The notes under the pieces were generated by a model. The model was not told where the DNA came from and did no database searches. It saw nothing but the letters and a program-made list of their open reading frames with translations. From Cytophagales bacterium (GTDB taxonomy: Bacteria; Bacteroidota; Bacteroidia; Cytophagales; Cyclobacteriaceae): DNA of 39,740 nucleotides. Positions 25,000-33,693 of the stretch are shown in pieces; within the stretch, counting starts at the first letter, position 1; each line of letters starts with the position of its first letter. A program made the translations under genes and the position numbers. Where the stretch lies: the NCBI GenBank assembly GCA_016124425.1, contig WGNT01000074.1:1-39740 (forward strand), written 5' to 3'.

Positions 25000-26904
25000 C
25001 TACTTAAAATAAAAATTTAGTGTAGAAACAGGTCCTTTTGTTCCACTGGGGTCCACATACGTGAATTGCCAATAAAGCGTATATCGATCAGGAAGGTAGA
25101 AGGAAAATTTCACAGGGTGTAGCCCCTTTTCGAGAAACACCTCACAGGAGTGATCTACTTCACGGCTGTACTCCTCTATTTTTAGCTCGCCATGCAGATA
25201 AAAACGAAACAGCTGGTAGGCGTGGCCCGAAAAATTATAGTATCCGCTTTCGGGCACCTCTAAATAACCTTCTAGATCCACCCCCCAGTTTAGTGCCTGA
25301 CTAGGTATAGCGTTTAGGTCCAATGAGGAAATCGTCCCACTTCCTTTCGACTGTAGCTGGTCGGATAGTGGTGCTTTTGGATCCTGTAATTTGCCTGTGT
25401 AATACGAATAGCGTAATCCAGGCTGAAAGGTATTGTCCTTGGAAGTCGCTGGTAAAAGATCGGATTTCTCAAAGATGTAGGTAGCTAGGGGACTCGCTCC
25501 TTGCGTATTGAAGGCGATGGCTTGGAGTGTGATTGATTCTGAAAGCAGTATAGGGCCTTGATAACGGGGAGATTTTCTTCCTGGAAAGCTTCCATCTATG
25601 GTGTAATGTATGGCATCGGTTGTATTGGCGGTAACCAACTCGACCGGTAGTTGGCCGATAAATTTTCGTCGTTCGGATTTAGGCCGAGGTGTGATGGGAG
25701 CAAGCTGTTCGGCCCTGCTTTTGGGCCGGCTGCTGTCTAGCGTAAACTGATCGAATAGATTTCCTTCCTGATCGATGGCCTGATAGTGCAATTGATTTCC
25801 ATTAATGGCGATGTATCCGTAGTGGTGCAGCGTGCGGACCTTGTGCGTAAACCAAGTACGATTCGGTGACGCTCGTTCTAAACCTCCCCCGGCCCCGCCA
25901 AGTATCAGGTACATCACCCCGTTTTTTTCTACTACTTTTTCCTCTAAAATGGGCCAAGTCCGTTCGTACATGTGCAGGTGACCTGAAAACACCATGTCAA
26001 CGCCGTATTTTTCGTACAACGGAACGAGCAACTTGGCTTCCTCATCGCCATACGTTGAAAGTTCGAGATTAGTGTCTCCATAATCATTTTCTTCGGACGA
26101 ATAGGGTGGGTGATGCTGCACCACAAACTTCCATGTAGCGCCTGAGGTTGCCAAGGCTTTTTCGAGCCATCGGTATAAGGGTGTACCCGGTGACTGATAT
26201 TGATCTGTATCGATCATGAAAAATTCCGCATTACCATATTTAAAACTGTAGTAATGCTCGGGATCGGGATTTTTTAGATATTGGTAGTAGTAAGCGGCAT
26301 CATGTTCGTGGTTACCCAAGATGGAGTAAATTGGGATTTGCTTCATAAATGGATAAGATGGGGCAAAAAATTCATCGATCCATTCTCCTTTTCTGTAACC
26401 AAGGCCTACTAGATCTCCACTGTGAATGGCAAAATTTGGGCGCTCCTCTAAGGCTAGGGTAGTAATTTTCTTCCATACATCCGGATTATTCTGCGAATCG
26501 CTAAAGATGGTAAAAGCAAAGGGACTGTCTTCGCGAACTGCCGTTTTGAAGGGAAGCACAGCGGTTCGAATCGTATCCCCAGCTTCAGTGATGGATGTAA
26601 CCCGGTAAAAATAGTTTGTTTCGGGATCTAAGGATTGCAACGTAACCTCATGCATTTGCTTGAATCCACCGTCGGATACCACTTGGTCAAGTATGGCTTT
26701 TCCGGTTTCATATCTTGCCTTTCCAAATTCTACCCGAGAAGAAGCTTCATGCGTTGTCTCCCATAAGAGGCTCATCTCTGTTTGTGTACTGTATTGGAGG
26801 TAAGGTTTGATAAGGAACCCGGGATGCTGGTCTTTTGACTGTTGCGCATTGCCGGGCACAAGTCCGATAAGCAGGCAAAGGCAGATACATAGAATTGTTT
26901 TCAT
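25000..26904 (-). CDS. Exported purple-acid-phosphatase-like metallophosphoesterase
   Basis: A 634-residue secreted protein with a signal peptide (MKTILCICLCLLIGLVPGNA, cut before QQ). The order of domains is: an FN3-like purple acid phosphatase N-domain (about 30-125); a calcineurin-like metallophosphoesterase core (about 130-360) with SGDLVG, GNHEHD, VQHHPP and FSGHLHMYERTW; a chitobiase-C-like beta domain (about 410-480, AIHYTIDGSFPG); and a PA14-like lectin domain at the end (about 495-634). The metal-binding residues appear complete. It probably removes phosphate from an extracellular or cell-surface compound, the lectin parts binding glycan. There is no type IX sorting tail. It lies 258 bases downstream of lutC, in the same direction. 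Confidence 0.92.
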   Translation of the reverse strand: MKTILCICLCLLIGLVPGNAQQSKDQHPGFLIKPYLQYSTQTEMSLLWETTHEASSRVEFGKARYETGKAILDQVVSDGGFKQMHEVTLQSLDPETNYFYRVTSITEAGDTIRTAVLPFKTAVREDSPFAFTIFSDSQNNPDVWKKITTLALEERPNFAIHSGDLVGLGYRKGEWIDEFFAPSYPFMKQIPIYSILGNHEHDAAYYYQYLKNPDPEHYYSFKYGNAEFFMIDTDQYQSPGTPLYRWLEKALATSGATWKFVVQHHPPYSSEENDYGDTNLELSTYGDEEAKLLVPLYEKYGVDMVFSGHLHMYERTWPILEEKVVEKNGVMYLILGGAGGGLERASPNRTWFTHKVRTLHHYGYIAINGNQLHYQAIDQEGNLFDQFTLDSSRPKSRAEQLAPITPRPKSERRKFIGQLPVELVTANTTDAIHYTIDGSFPGRKSPRYQGPILLSESITLQAIAFNTQGASPLATYIFEKSDLLPATSKDNTFQPGLRYSYYTGKLQDPKAPLSDQLQSKGSGTISSLDLNAIPSQALNWGVDLEGYLEVPESGYYNFSGHAYQLFRFYLHGELKIEEYSREVDHSCEVFLEKGLHPVKFSFYLPDRYTLYWQFTYVDPSGTKGPVSTLNFYFK

Positions 26905-26940
26905 ATAATTTACGATTATCTTTTTACAGTTGTCACTGGC

Positions 26941-26960
26941 CTACACGCCGAAGGGTGTAG
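26941..26960 (-). other. Small hairpin in the leader of the phosphoesterase gene
   Basis: CTACAC at 26941-26946 pairs with GTGTAG at 26955-26960 around an 8-base loop. It is 37 bases before the ATG of the phosphoesterase gene. No T-run follows on the minus strand, so it is not an ordinary terminator. Confidence 0.35.
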
Positions 26961-27049
26961 TTTCGTATTGAAGATCTGCTTCGGATGGTTAGACTTCCTT
27001 GTGCGAGGGATCCGGTAGTAGTTTAGCTAGGTGTATGGAATATACAGCG

Positions 27050-27071
27050 AAAAGCCTGAAACAGGCCTTTC
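27050..27071 (-). terminator. Probable terminator of the lut operon
   Basis: On the minus strand AAAGGCCTG-TTT-CAGGCTTTT (27070-27050) forms an 8-base stem with one bulged C, followed by a short T-run. It lies 92 bases after the lutC stop and before the phosphoesterase gene. Confidence 0.5.
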
Positions 27072-27162
27072 CTTTTTGTTAAGAATACGTGAAGTCGTGT
27101 ATGAAAAAAATTCAGCCCAGAAGATATTTATCCCATGAGCTCACCGATTTACAAAAAATAGC

Positions 27163-27750
27163 CTAAGTGCTTACTAAAAATACGGTCATGCTTCGTGGAC
27201 CATGGGCGCCGATTACCAGCGATTGTTCGATATCGGCTGTTTTGGAAGGTCCGGCTATGAATACGCCATAGCCAAATTCGTCTACCTTTATTTTCTCGTA
27301 TATGGCATGCATATCCCGCACGAGGTTTTTGCTCTCAATCACAACAGCTAGGTGTTGGGCAATAAATGGCAATGCCCGATGGACAAGGTTTTCCTCCGGC
27401 ATCCATATCGCCGCATTTTCAGCCGCGGCCCATGTTCCCCGCAAGACGGCCAATTCTACCGCTTCCAGGTCGTGAGGATCCAGGATCTTTGTAATATCAA
27501 GCGTGCCCTGTAATTCAGGAATCAACGAAACTACCTGTAGTTGCTTATCAAAATGTACTTGTAGGTACGAAGAGACTTCTTCGACAGTTTTTATAACGAT
27601 GGTTTTTCCGCCGTTTAGCATGCTGGATTGTTGGAACTGTCCAATCAACTGATCTACTTCCAATGTGGGATAGGAAAGGTGCTCCGGCAGTCCAGTGGCT
27701 GCGGGTTTGTATTTTTTGATTGCCTCAAGTATCTGTTCCCGACTAGTCAT
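27163..27750 (-). CDS. lutC: Lactate utilisation protein C (LUD domain)
   Basis: A 195-residue LUD-domain protein of the LutC/YkgG family, part of the LutABC complex that oxidises L-lactate to pyruvate. The start is placed at the ATG at 27750 (MTSREQILEAIKKYKP), which overlaps the lutB stop by 8 bases; the longer frame to 27810 reads inside lutB. The conserved ending VFIAGPSKTADIEQSLVIGA and HGPRSMTVFLV are typical. It has no iron-sulphur motif of its own. Last gene of the operon. Confidence 0.93.
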   Translation of the reverse strand: MTSREQILEAIKKYKPAATGLPEHLSYPTLEVDQLIGQFQQSSMLNGGKTIVIKTVEEVSSYLQVHFDKQLQVVSLIPELQGTLDITKILDPHDLEAVELAVLRGTWAAAENAAIWMPEENLVHRALPFIAQHLAVVIESKNLVRDMHAIYEKIKVDEFGYGVFIAGPSKTADIEQSLVIGAHGPRSMTVFLVST

Positions 27751-29122
27751 TTGTTCTGTTTTTCTTGTACCATTCCTTAAAACTTTCCTTTGGGACCTCC
27801 GGTAGGTCACGCTTTTTCCCCCAGGCGTTAAACCTGGTATAGATTAGGCTATTAGGAGATAACTTAAGTGCAGTTCGTGCCGATTTTCCCATTATGTTAT
27901 ACAAAGTAGGATTTCCCAAAACCTTTCCGGCGAGCTTCATGGCCCACTTTTTGGCGGGTTCTGGGTTGCCCTCTTTAGCGATTACCTGCCTCCATTTATA
28001 CAGTTGCTCGTGGATGTTGATTTTCACGGGGCAGACATCCGAGCAAGAACCGCAAAGGGTAGACGCAAAGGGAAGGGTGCTGTGTTTTTTTAAATCTATT
28101 CCTGGGGAGAGGATGGATCCTATAGGTCCGGGTACCGTAGACCCATAGCTAAATCCGCTGCTCCTTCTGTAGATAGGGCAGGTATTCATGCAGGCACCAC
28201 AGCGGATACATTTGAGAGAATTGCGGAAATCCTCCCGACCCAATTGCTCCGTCCTGCCGTTATCTACCAAGATGATGTACATTTTCTTGCCGGGTGAGGG
28301 CCTGTGAAAATGTGAGTTGTAATTTGTAATGCTTTGCCCCGTAGCACTTCTTGCCAGCAACCTCAGGTATACGCCTAGATCTGCCGCCCGCGGGATAAGT
28401 TTTTCAATACCCATACATGCTATGTGGATATCCGCCAAGTGGGTACCCATGTCGGCATTGCCCTCGTTCGTACAGACCACAAAACCTCCAGTCTCGGCTA
28501 TGCCGAAATTTACTCCGGTAATGGCTGCGTTGGCCTGAATGAATTTTTCACGTAGGTGGAGGCGAGCGGCTTCGGTCAAATATTGCGGGTCATCCGCACC
28601 TGCGTCCGTACCCAAGTGTTTGTGGAAGATATCTCCTATTTCTTTTTTCTTTAGATGAATCGCTGGCATCACGATATGGCTGGGGACTTGGTGATTGAAC
28701 TGAATGATCCGCTCGCCCAAATCCGTATCCACTACATCGTACCCTTTTGCCTCCAAAAAGTGGTTTAATCCGCACTCTTCCGTGAGGATGGATTTGCTCT
28801 TTACTAGGTTTTTGACATGGTTTTCCTGTAGAATCCGGTACACGTGGTCGTTGTGTTCCTGCGCATTTTTTGCCCAAATGACGGTGACGCCGTTTGCCGT
28901 GGCGTTGTTTTCGAACTGAATCAACAACTCATCCAGGTGGGACAATACATACTCCTTTATTTGAGAGGCGTTTTCACGCAAAACTTCCCATTCGGGGAGC
29001 TTTTGGGCTGCCGTATCACGTTTGGTACGCACATGCCATAGCGTATCGTCGTGCCAATGGGTTCTCTCTTCGTCTTTCAAAAACTCCTCTGCGGCTTCCG
29101 CATGTGTTCTATTCTCCGCCAT
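27743..29122 (-). CDS. lutB: Lactate utilisation protein B (LUD domain plus ferredoxin domain)
   Basis: A 459-residue iron-sulphur protein. The N-terminal LUD domain covers about residues 60-300 (KSILTEECGLNHFLEAKGYD, GVNFGIAETGGFVVCTNEGN). The C-terminal part has two 4Fe-4S motifs, CIRCGACMNTCP and CGSCSDVCP. Together with LutA and LutC it forms the L-lactate oxidation complex; electrons should pass to the quinone pool. Starts 28 bases after lutA and overlaps lutC by 8 bases. Confidence 0.96.
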   Translation of the reverse strand: MAENRTHAEAAEEFLKDEERTHWHDDTLWHVRTKRDTAAQKLPEWEVLRENASQIKEYVLSHLDELLIQFENNATANGVTVIWAKNAQEHNDHVYRILQENHVKNLVKSKSILTEECGLNHFLEAKGYDVVDTDLGERIIQFNHQVPSHIVMPAIHLKKKEIGDIFHKHLGTDAGADDPQYLTEAARLHLREKFIQANAAITGVNFGIAETGGFVVCTNEGNADMGTHLADIHIACMGIEKLIPRAADLGVYLRLLARSATGQSITNYNSHFHRPSPGKKMYIILVDNGRTEQLGREDFRNSLKCIRCGACMNTCPIYRRSSGFSYGSTVPGPIGSILSPGIDLKKHSTLPFASTLCGSCSDVCPVKINIHEQLYKWRQVIAKEGNPEPAKKWAMKLAGKVLGNPTLYNIMGKSARTALKLSPNSLIYTRFNAWGKKRDLPEVPKESFKEWYKKNRTND

Positions 29123-29150
29123 AGTACTTTCTTTTTATTTACTCGAACGA

Positions 29151-29879
29151 TTAGGAGTGAATGGGATTTCCGTTGAGAATCTCCGCAATATGCATGATTT
29201 TTACGGAGCTTTTTTCACGTTTTAGCAGTCCCTCCAAGTGCATCAGACAGGACATATCCGCAGCGGTAATCACTTCTACCCCTTTATCTAGATGATCCGC
29301 AAGGCGGTCTTTTCCCATTTGAACAGAAATCCCTTCTTCAAATACCGCAAAAGTGCCCCCAAATCCGCAGCATTCATCCTTGCGGTCAAGCTTGACCAGT
29401 TCCAAACCGTTTATTTTTTCCAGTAGGCTAACTGGTTTGTTAAAGTCCTTTCCAACGATTTCGGAAGGTTTCGCTAAGTGCAGGCCTCGAAGCCCATGGC
29501 AGCTGGAGTGAAATCCTACTCTATGGGGAAAGCTGGCGTGAATTTCCGACACTTGGAGTACGTCTGTGAGAAACTCACACAGTTCATAAATTTTTGGTCC
29601 TGTACCATCATGGGATAGCAAGTGTTCTTTCACGTGCAAGGTACAACTGCCGGAAGGAGCCACGATGTATTCAAAGTCGCCGAAATTTTTCATAAAAAGC
29701 TCCCCCGCGTCTTTTCCATAGTGTTCGTATCCGGAATTTGCCATCGGCTGTCCACAGCAGGTTTGATCCATAGGATAGTCAACTTCTACGCCATATTTTT
29801 CCAATAACTCCAACGACGCGATTGCGGCGGATGGATAGAACTGGTCTACATAGCAGGGGATAAATAATCCGACTTTCAT
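29151..29879 (-). CDS. lutA: Lactate utilisation protein A (CCG-motif protein)
   Basis: A 242-residue protein of the CCG-domain family, related to the GlpC/HdrB type. The first CCG motif is QTCCGQPMANSGY, a SSCHGLRGL follows, and the second is DECCGFGGTFAVF. These cysteines carry an iron-sulphur centre. It is the first gene of the lutABC operon that oxidises L-lactate. No LldR/LutR regulator or lactate permease is next to it, so control must be from elsewhere. Confidence 0.95.
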   Translation of the reverse strand: MKVGLFIPCYVDQFYPSAAIASLELLEKYGVEVDYPMDQTCCGQPMANSGYEHYGKDAGELFMKNFGDFEYIVAPSGSCTLHVKEHLLSHDGTGPKIYELCEFLTDVLQVSEIHASFPHRVGFHSSCHGLRGLHLAKPSEIVGKDFNKPVSLLEKINGLELVKLDRKDECCGFGGTFAVFEEGISVQMGKDRLADHLDKGVEVITAADMSCLMHLEGLLKREKSSVKIMHIAEILNGNPIHS

Positions 29880-30508
29880 GTGTTTATAATTTGCTTTTCA
29901 GTTGCCACACGGAATCTCGCAATTATAATCATCCCTCGGTGTGACGGGTACGCAATGCTCGATTTCATGTGTCTATATTTTATTTTTACTGGTCAGAACG
30001 TGTCCCGATCAAAGTCGGGAGAATATTGCTACGGTTCGCATCCAACTAGCTAACGGTTCTTTTATCTGATTTCCTATTACTCGTTCATGCTTTAGAACTA
30101 AGGTAAGCATGTAAAGTTTGTCTTCGGCCTATAAAGATACTTATAACAGCTTCTCAGGCTACGAAACGCCTCGATTTCTTTACAAACGGAAGCACATTCG
30201 CCGTCGGCTTCCGGGGAAACGAAACCATTTTCAAAGATAGTGTTTAGCATGAAAACACTGTCCTGTACTATGCTGAGCAGCGAAACAATCTCTGAAAGGT
30301 GAACCTATTATTATGTTGTTTAAGTCCTGCTTCAGTGGTACCGCTAAATCCTCCTTCTTTTCAAGTTAGATAACAGGTATGTAGGTAAATCATCTGTTAA
30401 CCTTCAATTGGAATGGGAATATAGTTGAGGAGGCATCTAAGTCTTTTATGTGTAAAGCATTTGAGTATTTGCACATGGTTAAAAAAAATTGTCCCAACGC
30501 AGCGTCAC
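29880..30508. other. Gene-free region upstream of lutA with several hairpins
   Basis: About 630 bases between lutA and the tRNA-Leu terminator, without a credible gene. It contains the lutA promoter region and a number of small inverted repeats: TCCCGA/TCGGGA at 30003-30020, GGAAGC/GCTTCC around 30187-30211, and AGTGTTT/AAACACT around 30239-30260. A non-coding RNA is possible but I cannot assign a family; no exact TAnnTTTG element was found. Confidence 0.4.
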
Positions 30509-30537
30509 AAAAAAAGCTTCTCTTTAGAAGAAGCTTT
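30509..30537 (-). terminator. Rho-independent terminator after tRNA-Leu
   Basis: On the minus strand AAAGCTTCT-TCTAAAG-AGAAGCTTT (30537-30513) is a perfect 9-base hairpin followed by a T-run to 30509. It lies 19 bases after the tRNA-Leu 3' end. Confidence 0.85.
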
Positions 30538-30555
30538 GACTAACTGTAATCAGTG

Positions 30556-30639
30556 TACCAGGAGCGGGAATCGAACCCGCACGGCCTTACGGCCACAAGA
30601 TTTTAAGTCTTGCGTGTCTACCTATTCCACCATCCCGGC
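30556..30639 (-). tRNA. tRNA-Leu (anticodon TAA)
   Basis: An 84-base class II tRNA. The acceptor stem pairs GCCGGGA with TCCTGGT; the D-arm includes GGTAGAC; the anticodon loop is CTTAAAA with anticodon TAA; the long variable arm (GGCCGTAAGGCC) is typical of leucine tRNA; and the T-arm reads GCGGGTTCGATTCCCGC. The discriminator is A and CCA is not encoded. It is the last unit of the mutS-side tRNA pair. Confidence 0.97.
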
Positions 30640-30670
30640 ATATGCTATTGACGAGCAATACCTACATTTT

Positions 30671-30702
30671 CTTTAGAGGCAGTTTGCAATAGGCCCCTAA
30701 AG
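30671..30702 (-). other. Imperfect hairpin between the two tRNA genes
   Basis: CTTTAGAGGC (30671-30680) pairs with GCCCCTAAAG (30693-30702) with one mismatch around a 12-base loop. It directly adjoins the perfect hairpin at 30703-30728, so the inter-tRNA spacer is nearly all stem. It may help processing or termination. Confidence 0.4.
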
Positions 30703-30728
30703 AATAAAGCCCTAAAAAGGGCTTTATT
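30703..30728 (-). terminator. Hairpin after tRNA-Gly
   Basis: AATAAAGCCCT (30703-30713) and AGGGCTTTATT (30718-30728) form a perfect 11-base stem with an AAAA loop. It begins 3 bases after the tRNA-Gly 3' end on the minus strand. The following T content is modest (ATTCTTT), so termination may be partial. Confidence 0.65.
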
Positions 30729-30730
30729 GG

Positions 30731-30803
<73 letters not shown>

Positions 30804-30832
30804 CTAGATTGACCTTATGTCAAATGTGAATG

Positions 30833-30862
30833 CAAATTTACCCCCTTTTTTGTAAAAGGCAA
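30833..30862 (-). promoter_or_regulatory. Bacteroidota-type promoter for tRNA-Gly
   Basis: On the minus strand TTG (30862-30860), a 19-base spacer and TAAATTTG (30840-30833), an exact match to TTG-N(17-23)-TAnnTTTG. Transcription should start about 20-25 bases before the tRNA 5' end at 30803. Confidence 0.75.
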
Positions 30863-30934
30863 TATTCCCCACCAAATATTTTATTTAGCCTCCATCGTTA
30901 CTGTAGTAGACCACTGATTATTAGCAACTATCTT

Positions 30935-33535
30935 TTATTCGAGTGTCTTCTTGATCTCGTTGAGTTTGATCAATGCTTCCACTGGCGAAATGGTATTTAT
31001 ATCGATCTTCTCCAAAAGCTCTTGGGCCCGCTTAAACTTCGGGTCAAGCTCAAAGAGGCTTAGCTGGTAATTATTCTTCGGAATGTCCCGCATATTCTCC
31101 CGCTCCCGTTTCATGTTTTTGTCCTTTTCCAGATGCCTCATAATATCCGCGGCACGTAGCACTACGGGATTAGGCATGCCGGCCATCTGGGCGACGTGGA
31201 TTCCAAAGCTGTGTTCACTGCCTCCTTTTTCTAGCTTCCGCATAAAAATCACCTTATTGCCCATCTCCTTTACCGACACATTGAAGTTCTTGACCTTGGG
31301 GAAATCCTCCGCCAGTTGGTTTAGTTCATGGTAATGGGTAGCGAAGAGCGTTTTTGCCCGGCATTTGGGTTGATTATGCAGGTACTCCACGATGGACCAA
31401 GCAATGGATATGCCGTCATAGGTGGAGGTACCCCGCCCTATCTCGTCCATTAAAACCAAACTCCTGTCAGAGAGATTGTTCAAGATGCTCGCTGTCTCGG
31501 TCATCTCTACCATAAATGTCGATTCACCTTTTGACAGGTTGTCCGAAGCTCCTACCCGGGTAAAGACCTTATCTATAATTCCCAGGCGGGCATAAGAGGC
31601 CGGAACGAAACTACCCATCTGCGCCATCAGCACAATAAGGGCAGTCTGCCTTAACAAGGCGGACTTGCCCGCCATATTTGGACCTGTGATGATGATGATC
31701 TGCTGGGAATTGTTGTCCAAAAAAATATCATTGGGCACATATTCCTCCCCGATGGGAAGCTGCTTTTCAATTACCGGATGCCGGCCATCTTTGATTTCGA
31801 GGGAATCGGTATCCGCAATCTTGGGTTGGCTGTAATTGTTGGCGGCGGCTACATGGGCAAAGGATAGAAGCGTATCCATGGTACCCAAAACCCGGGCATT
31901 TTGCTGTATGCTGCTGACATAATCGGCGGCATCCTGTACCAGCAGGTTGAAGTACTTCTGCTCCAGAGCGATCAGGCGCTCCTCCGCATGCAGGATCTTT
32001 TCTTCGTACACCTTTAATTCTTCGGTGATGTACCGCTCAGCATTTACTAAGGTTTGCTTGCGGATCCATTCCGAAGGTACTTTATCCTTGTGGGTATTAC
32101 TTACTTCCAGGTAATAGCCAAAGACCTTGTTGAAGGCCACTTTCAGCGAACTGATACCGGTATTTTTTACCTCCCTGTGTTGAATTTGGAGCAAATGGTC
32201 TTTACCCGTATTGGCCAATCCTCGGTATTCGTCCAAGTCGGGATCTACTCCGTTTTTGATGACCCCTCCCTGATGGGTCAGCATGGGGGCATCTTCCAAA
32301 AGCTCCCGCTCGATTTTTTCCAACAGAAAGTCACATGGATTGATCTGGTCCGCCAACTTCTTTAGCGCCGGATTCTTTTGCTCCTTTAGCAAGGATTTGA
32401 TTGGAAGCGTACTTTTAAGGGCACGGCGAAGCTGGTTCATTTCCCGCGGATTGATCCGTCCCACGGCCACCTTAGAAATCAGCCGCTCCAGATCCCCAAT
32501 ATGCTTCAAATGGGAGATTATTTCCTCCCGAAGCTCCGGTTCCTTGTGGAAAAAACTGACAATTTTCTGCCGCTCCTCTATAGGCTCCTTTTCCTTGAGG
32601 GGCAATACGAGCCATTTTTTCATCATCCGGCTGCCCATTGGCGTATGGGTGTGGTCCAGAATCTGAATTAGGGGAACCCCTCCGTCCTGCTGTGCATGGA
32701 TAAGTTCCAGGTTACGGATGGTGAACTTGTCCAACCAAACGTATTTTTCCTCCGCGATTCGGGAGATGGCGGATATGTGTTTTACCTCCTTGTGCTCGGT
32801 TTCTTCCAAATAATACAGGATCGCGCCGGCAGCCACAATTCCCTGCGGCAGATTTTCAACCCCAAAGCCTTTCAGATTGGCTGTGCCAAAATGTTGGACG
32901 AGCCTATCATAAGCATAGTCATATTGAAATACCCAATCCTCACAATGAAAGGTCGTGTATTCATTTTTTAACAAATCGGGAGCACTGGATTTATGGGCTT
33001 TGGAGTAAATAACCTCGGAAGGGCTGAAACTTTGTAAAAGCTTGGCCAAATAAGAGACATCTCCCTCAGCAGCCATAAATTCTCCGGTAGACAAATCCAA
33101 AAAGGCAATACCCAACCTGTCCCCACCAAATTGGATAGAGGCCAGATAGTTATTGTGTCGCTTGTCTAGCACGTTGTCGTTGAACGAAAGGCCCGGAGTG
33201 ACCAGTTCCGTCACCCCCCGCTTGACGATTCCTTTTACGTCTTTTGGATCCTCTAACTGGTCACAGATGGCTACCCTGTTCCCGGCTCGGATGAGCTTGG
33301 GCAAGTAGGTGTCGAGGGAATGGTGCGGAAAGCCAGCCAACTCGATATGGGAAGCAGAGCCGTTGGCCCGTTTGGTCAAAACGATGTCAAGAATCTTACT
33401 TGCCCGCACGGCATCTTCCCCGAACGTCTCGTAAAAATCCCCCACCCTAAAAAGCAACAAGGCACCTGGATGCTTGGCTTTGATAGCGTTGTACTGCTTC
33501 ATCAGCGGGGTTTCTTTGGTTGCTGCTTTTGCCAT
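30935..33535 (-). CDS. mutS: DNA mismatch repair protein MutS
   Basis: An 866-residue MutS1-type mismatch sensor. The N-terminal mismatch-binding domain has the Phe-x-Glu motif in FRVGDFYETFGEDA. The C-terminal ABC-type ATPase has Walker A ITGPNMAGKSALLRQ, the STFMVEMTETASIL signature and Walker B VLMDEIGRGTSTYDGISIAW. Domain order and length are normal for the family, and the C-terminal helix-turn-helix region is present. It acts with MutL, not in this window. The genes of tRNA-Gly and tRNA-Leu follow on the same strand. Confidence 0.98.
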   Translation of the reverse strand: MAKAATKETPLMKQYNAIKAKHPGALLLFRVGDFYETFGEDAVRASKILDIVLTKRANGSASHIELAGFPHHSLDTYLPKLIRAGNRVAICDQLEDPKDVKGIVKRGVTELVTPGLSFNDNVLDKRHNNYLASIQFGGDRLGIAFLDLSTGEFMAAEGDVSYLAKLLQSFSPSEVIYSKAHKSSAPDLLKNEYTTFHCEDWVFQYDYAYDRLVQHFGTANLKGFGVENLPQGIVAAGAILYYLEETEHKEVKHISAISRIAEEKYVWLDKFTIRNLELIHAQQDGGVPLIQILDHTHTPMGSRMMKKWLVLPLKEKEPIEERQKIVSFFHKEPELREEIISHLKHIGDLERLISKVAVGRINPREMNQLRRALKSTLPIKSLLKEQKNPALKKLADQINPCDFLLEKIERELLEDAPMLTHQGGVIKNGVDPDLDEYRGLANTGKDHLLQIQHREVKNTGISSLKVAFNKVFGYYLEVSNTHKDKVPSEWIRKQTLVNAERYITEELKVYEEKILHAEERLIALEQKYFNLLVQDAADYVSSIQQNARVLGTMDTLLSFAHVAAANNYSQPKIADTDSLEIKDGRHPVIEKQLPIGEEYVPNDIFLDNNSQQIIIITGPNMAGKSALLRQTALIVLMAQMGSFVPASYARLGIIDKVFTRVGASDNLSKGESTFMVEMTETASILNNLSDRSLVLMDEIGRGTSTYDGISIAWSIVEYLHNQPKCRAKTLFATHYHELNQLAEDFPKVKNFNVSVKEMGNKVIFMRKLEKGGSEHSFGIHVAQMAGMPNPVVLRAADIMRHLEKDKNMKRERENMRDIPKNNYQLSLFELDPKFKRAQELLEKIDINTISPVEALIKLNEIKKTLE

Positions 33536-33546
33536 TTAGTCGGGTA

Positions 33547-33563
33547 GGTTTATCAAATAAACC
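33547..33563 (-). other. Perfect hairpin just before the mutS start codon
   Basis: GGTTTAT (33547-33553) and ATAAACC (33557-33563) around a 3-base loop, a perfect 7-base stem ending 11 bases upstream of the mutS ATG (33535). It could mask the ribosome-binding site, but this is only inference from position. Confidence 0.35.
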
Positions 33564-33693
33564 CTGAATTTAGCTTATCCCGAGCGGAAACAAAAATGCA
33601 GCTAAAAAATATGGCCTTCCGTAAAACTAATTGGCTCCCTTTTTCATCTTAAGCACAAAAATCCCTAGGTTCCATAAAGCAAACGGCAAACGA

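Noticed and set aside
30425..30676. 83-codon plus-strand frame over tRNA-Leu
   Set aside because: Reads antisense through the tRNA and its terminator.
32283..32666. 127-codon plus-strand frame inside mutS
   Set aside because: Antisense to mutS; Ser/Arg-rich shadow composition.
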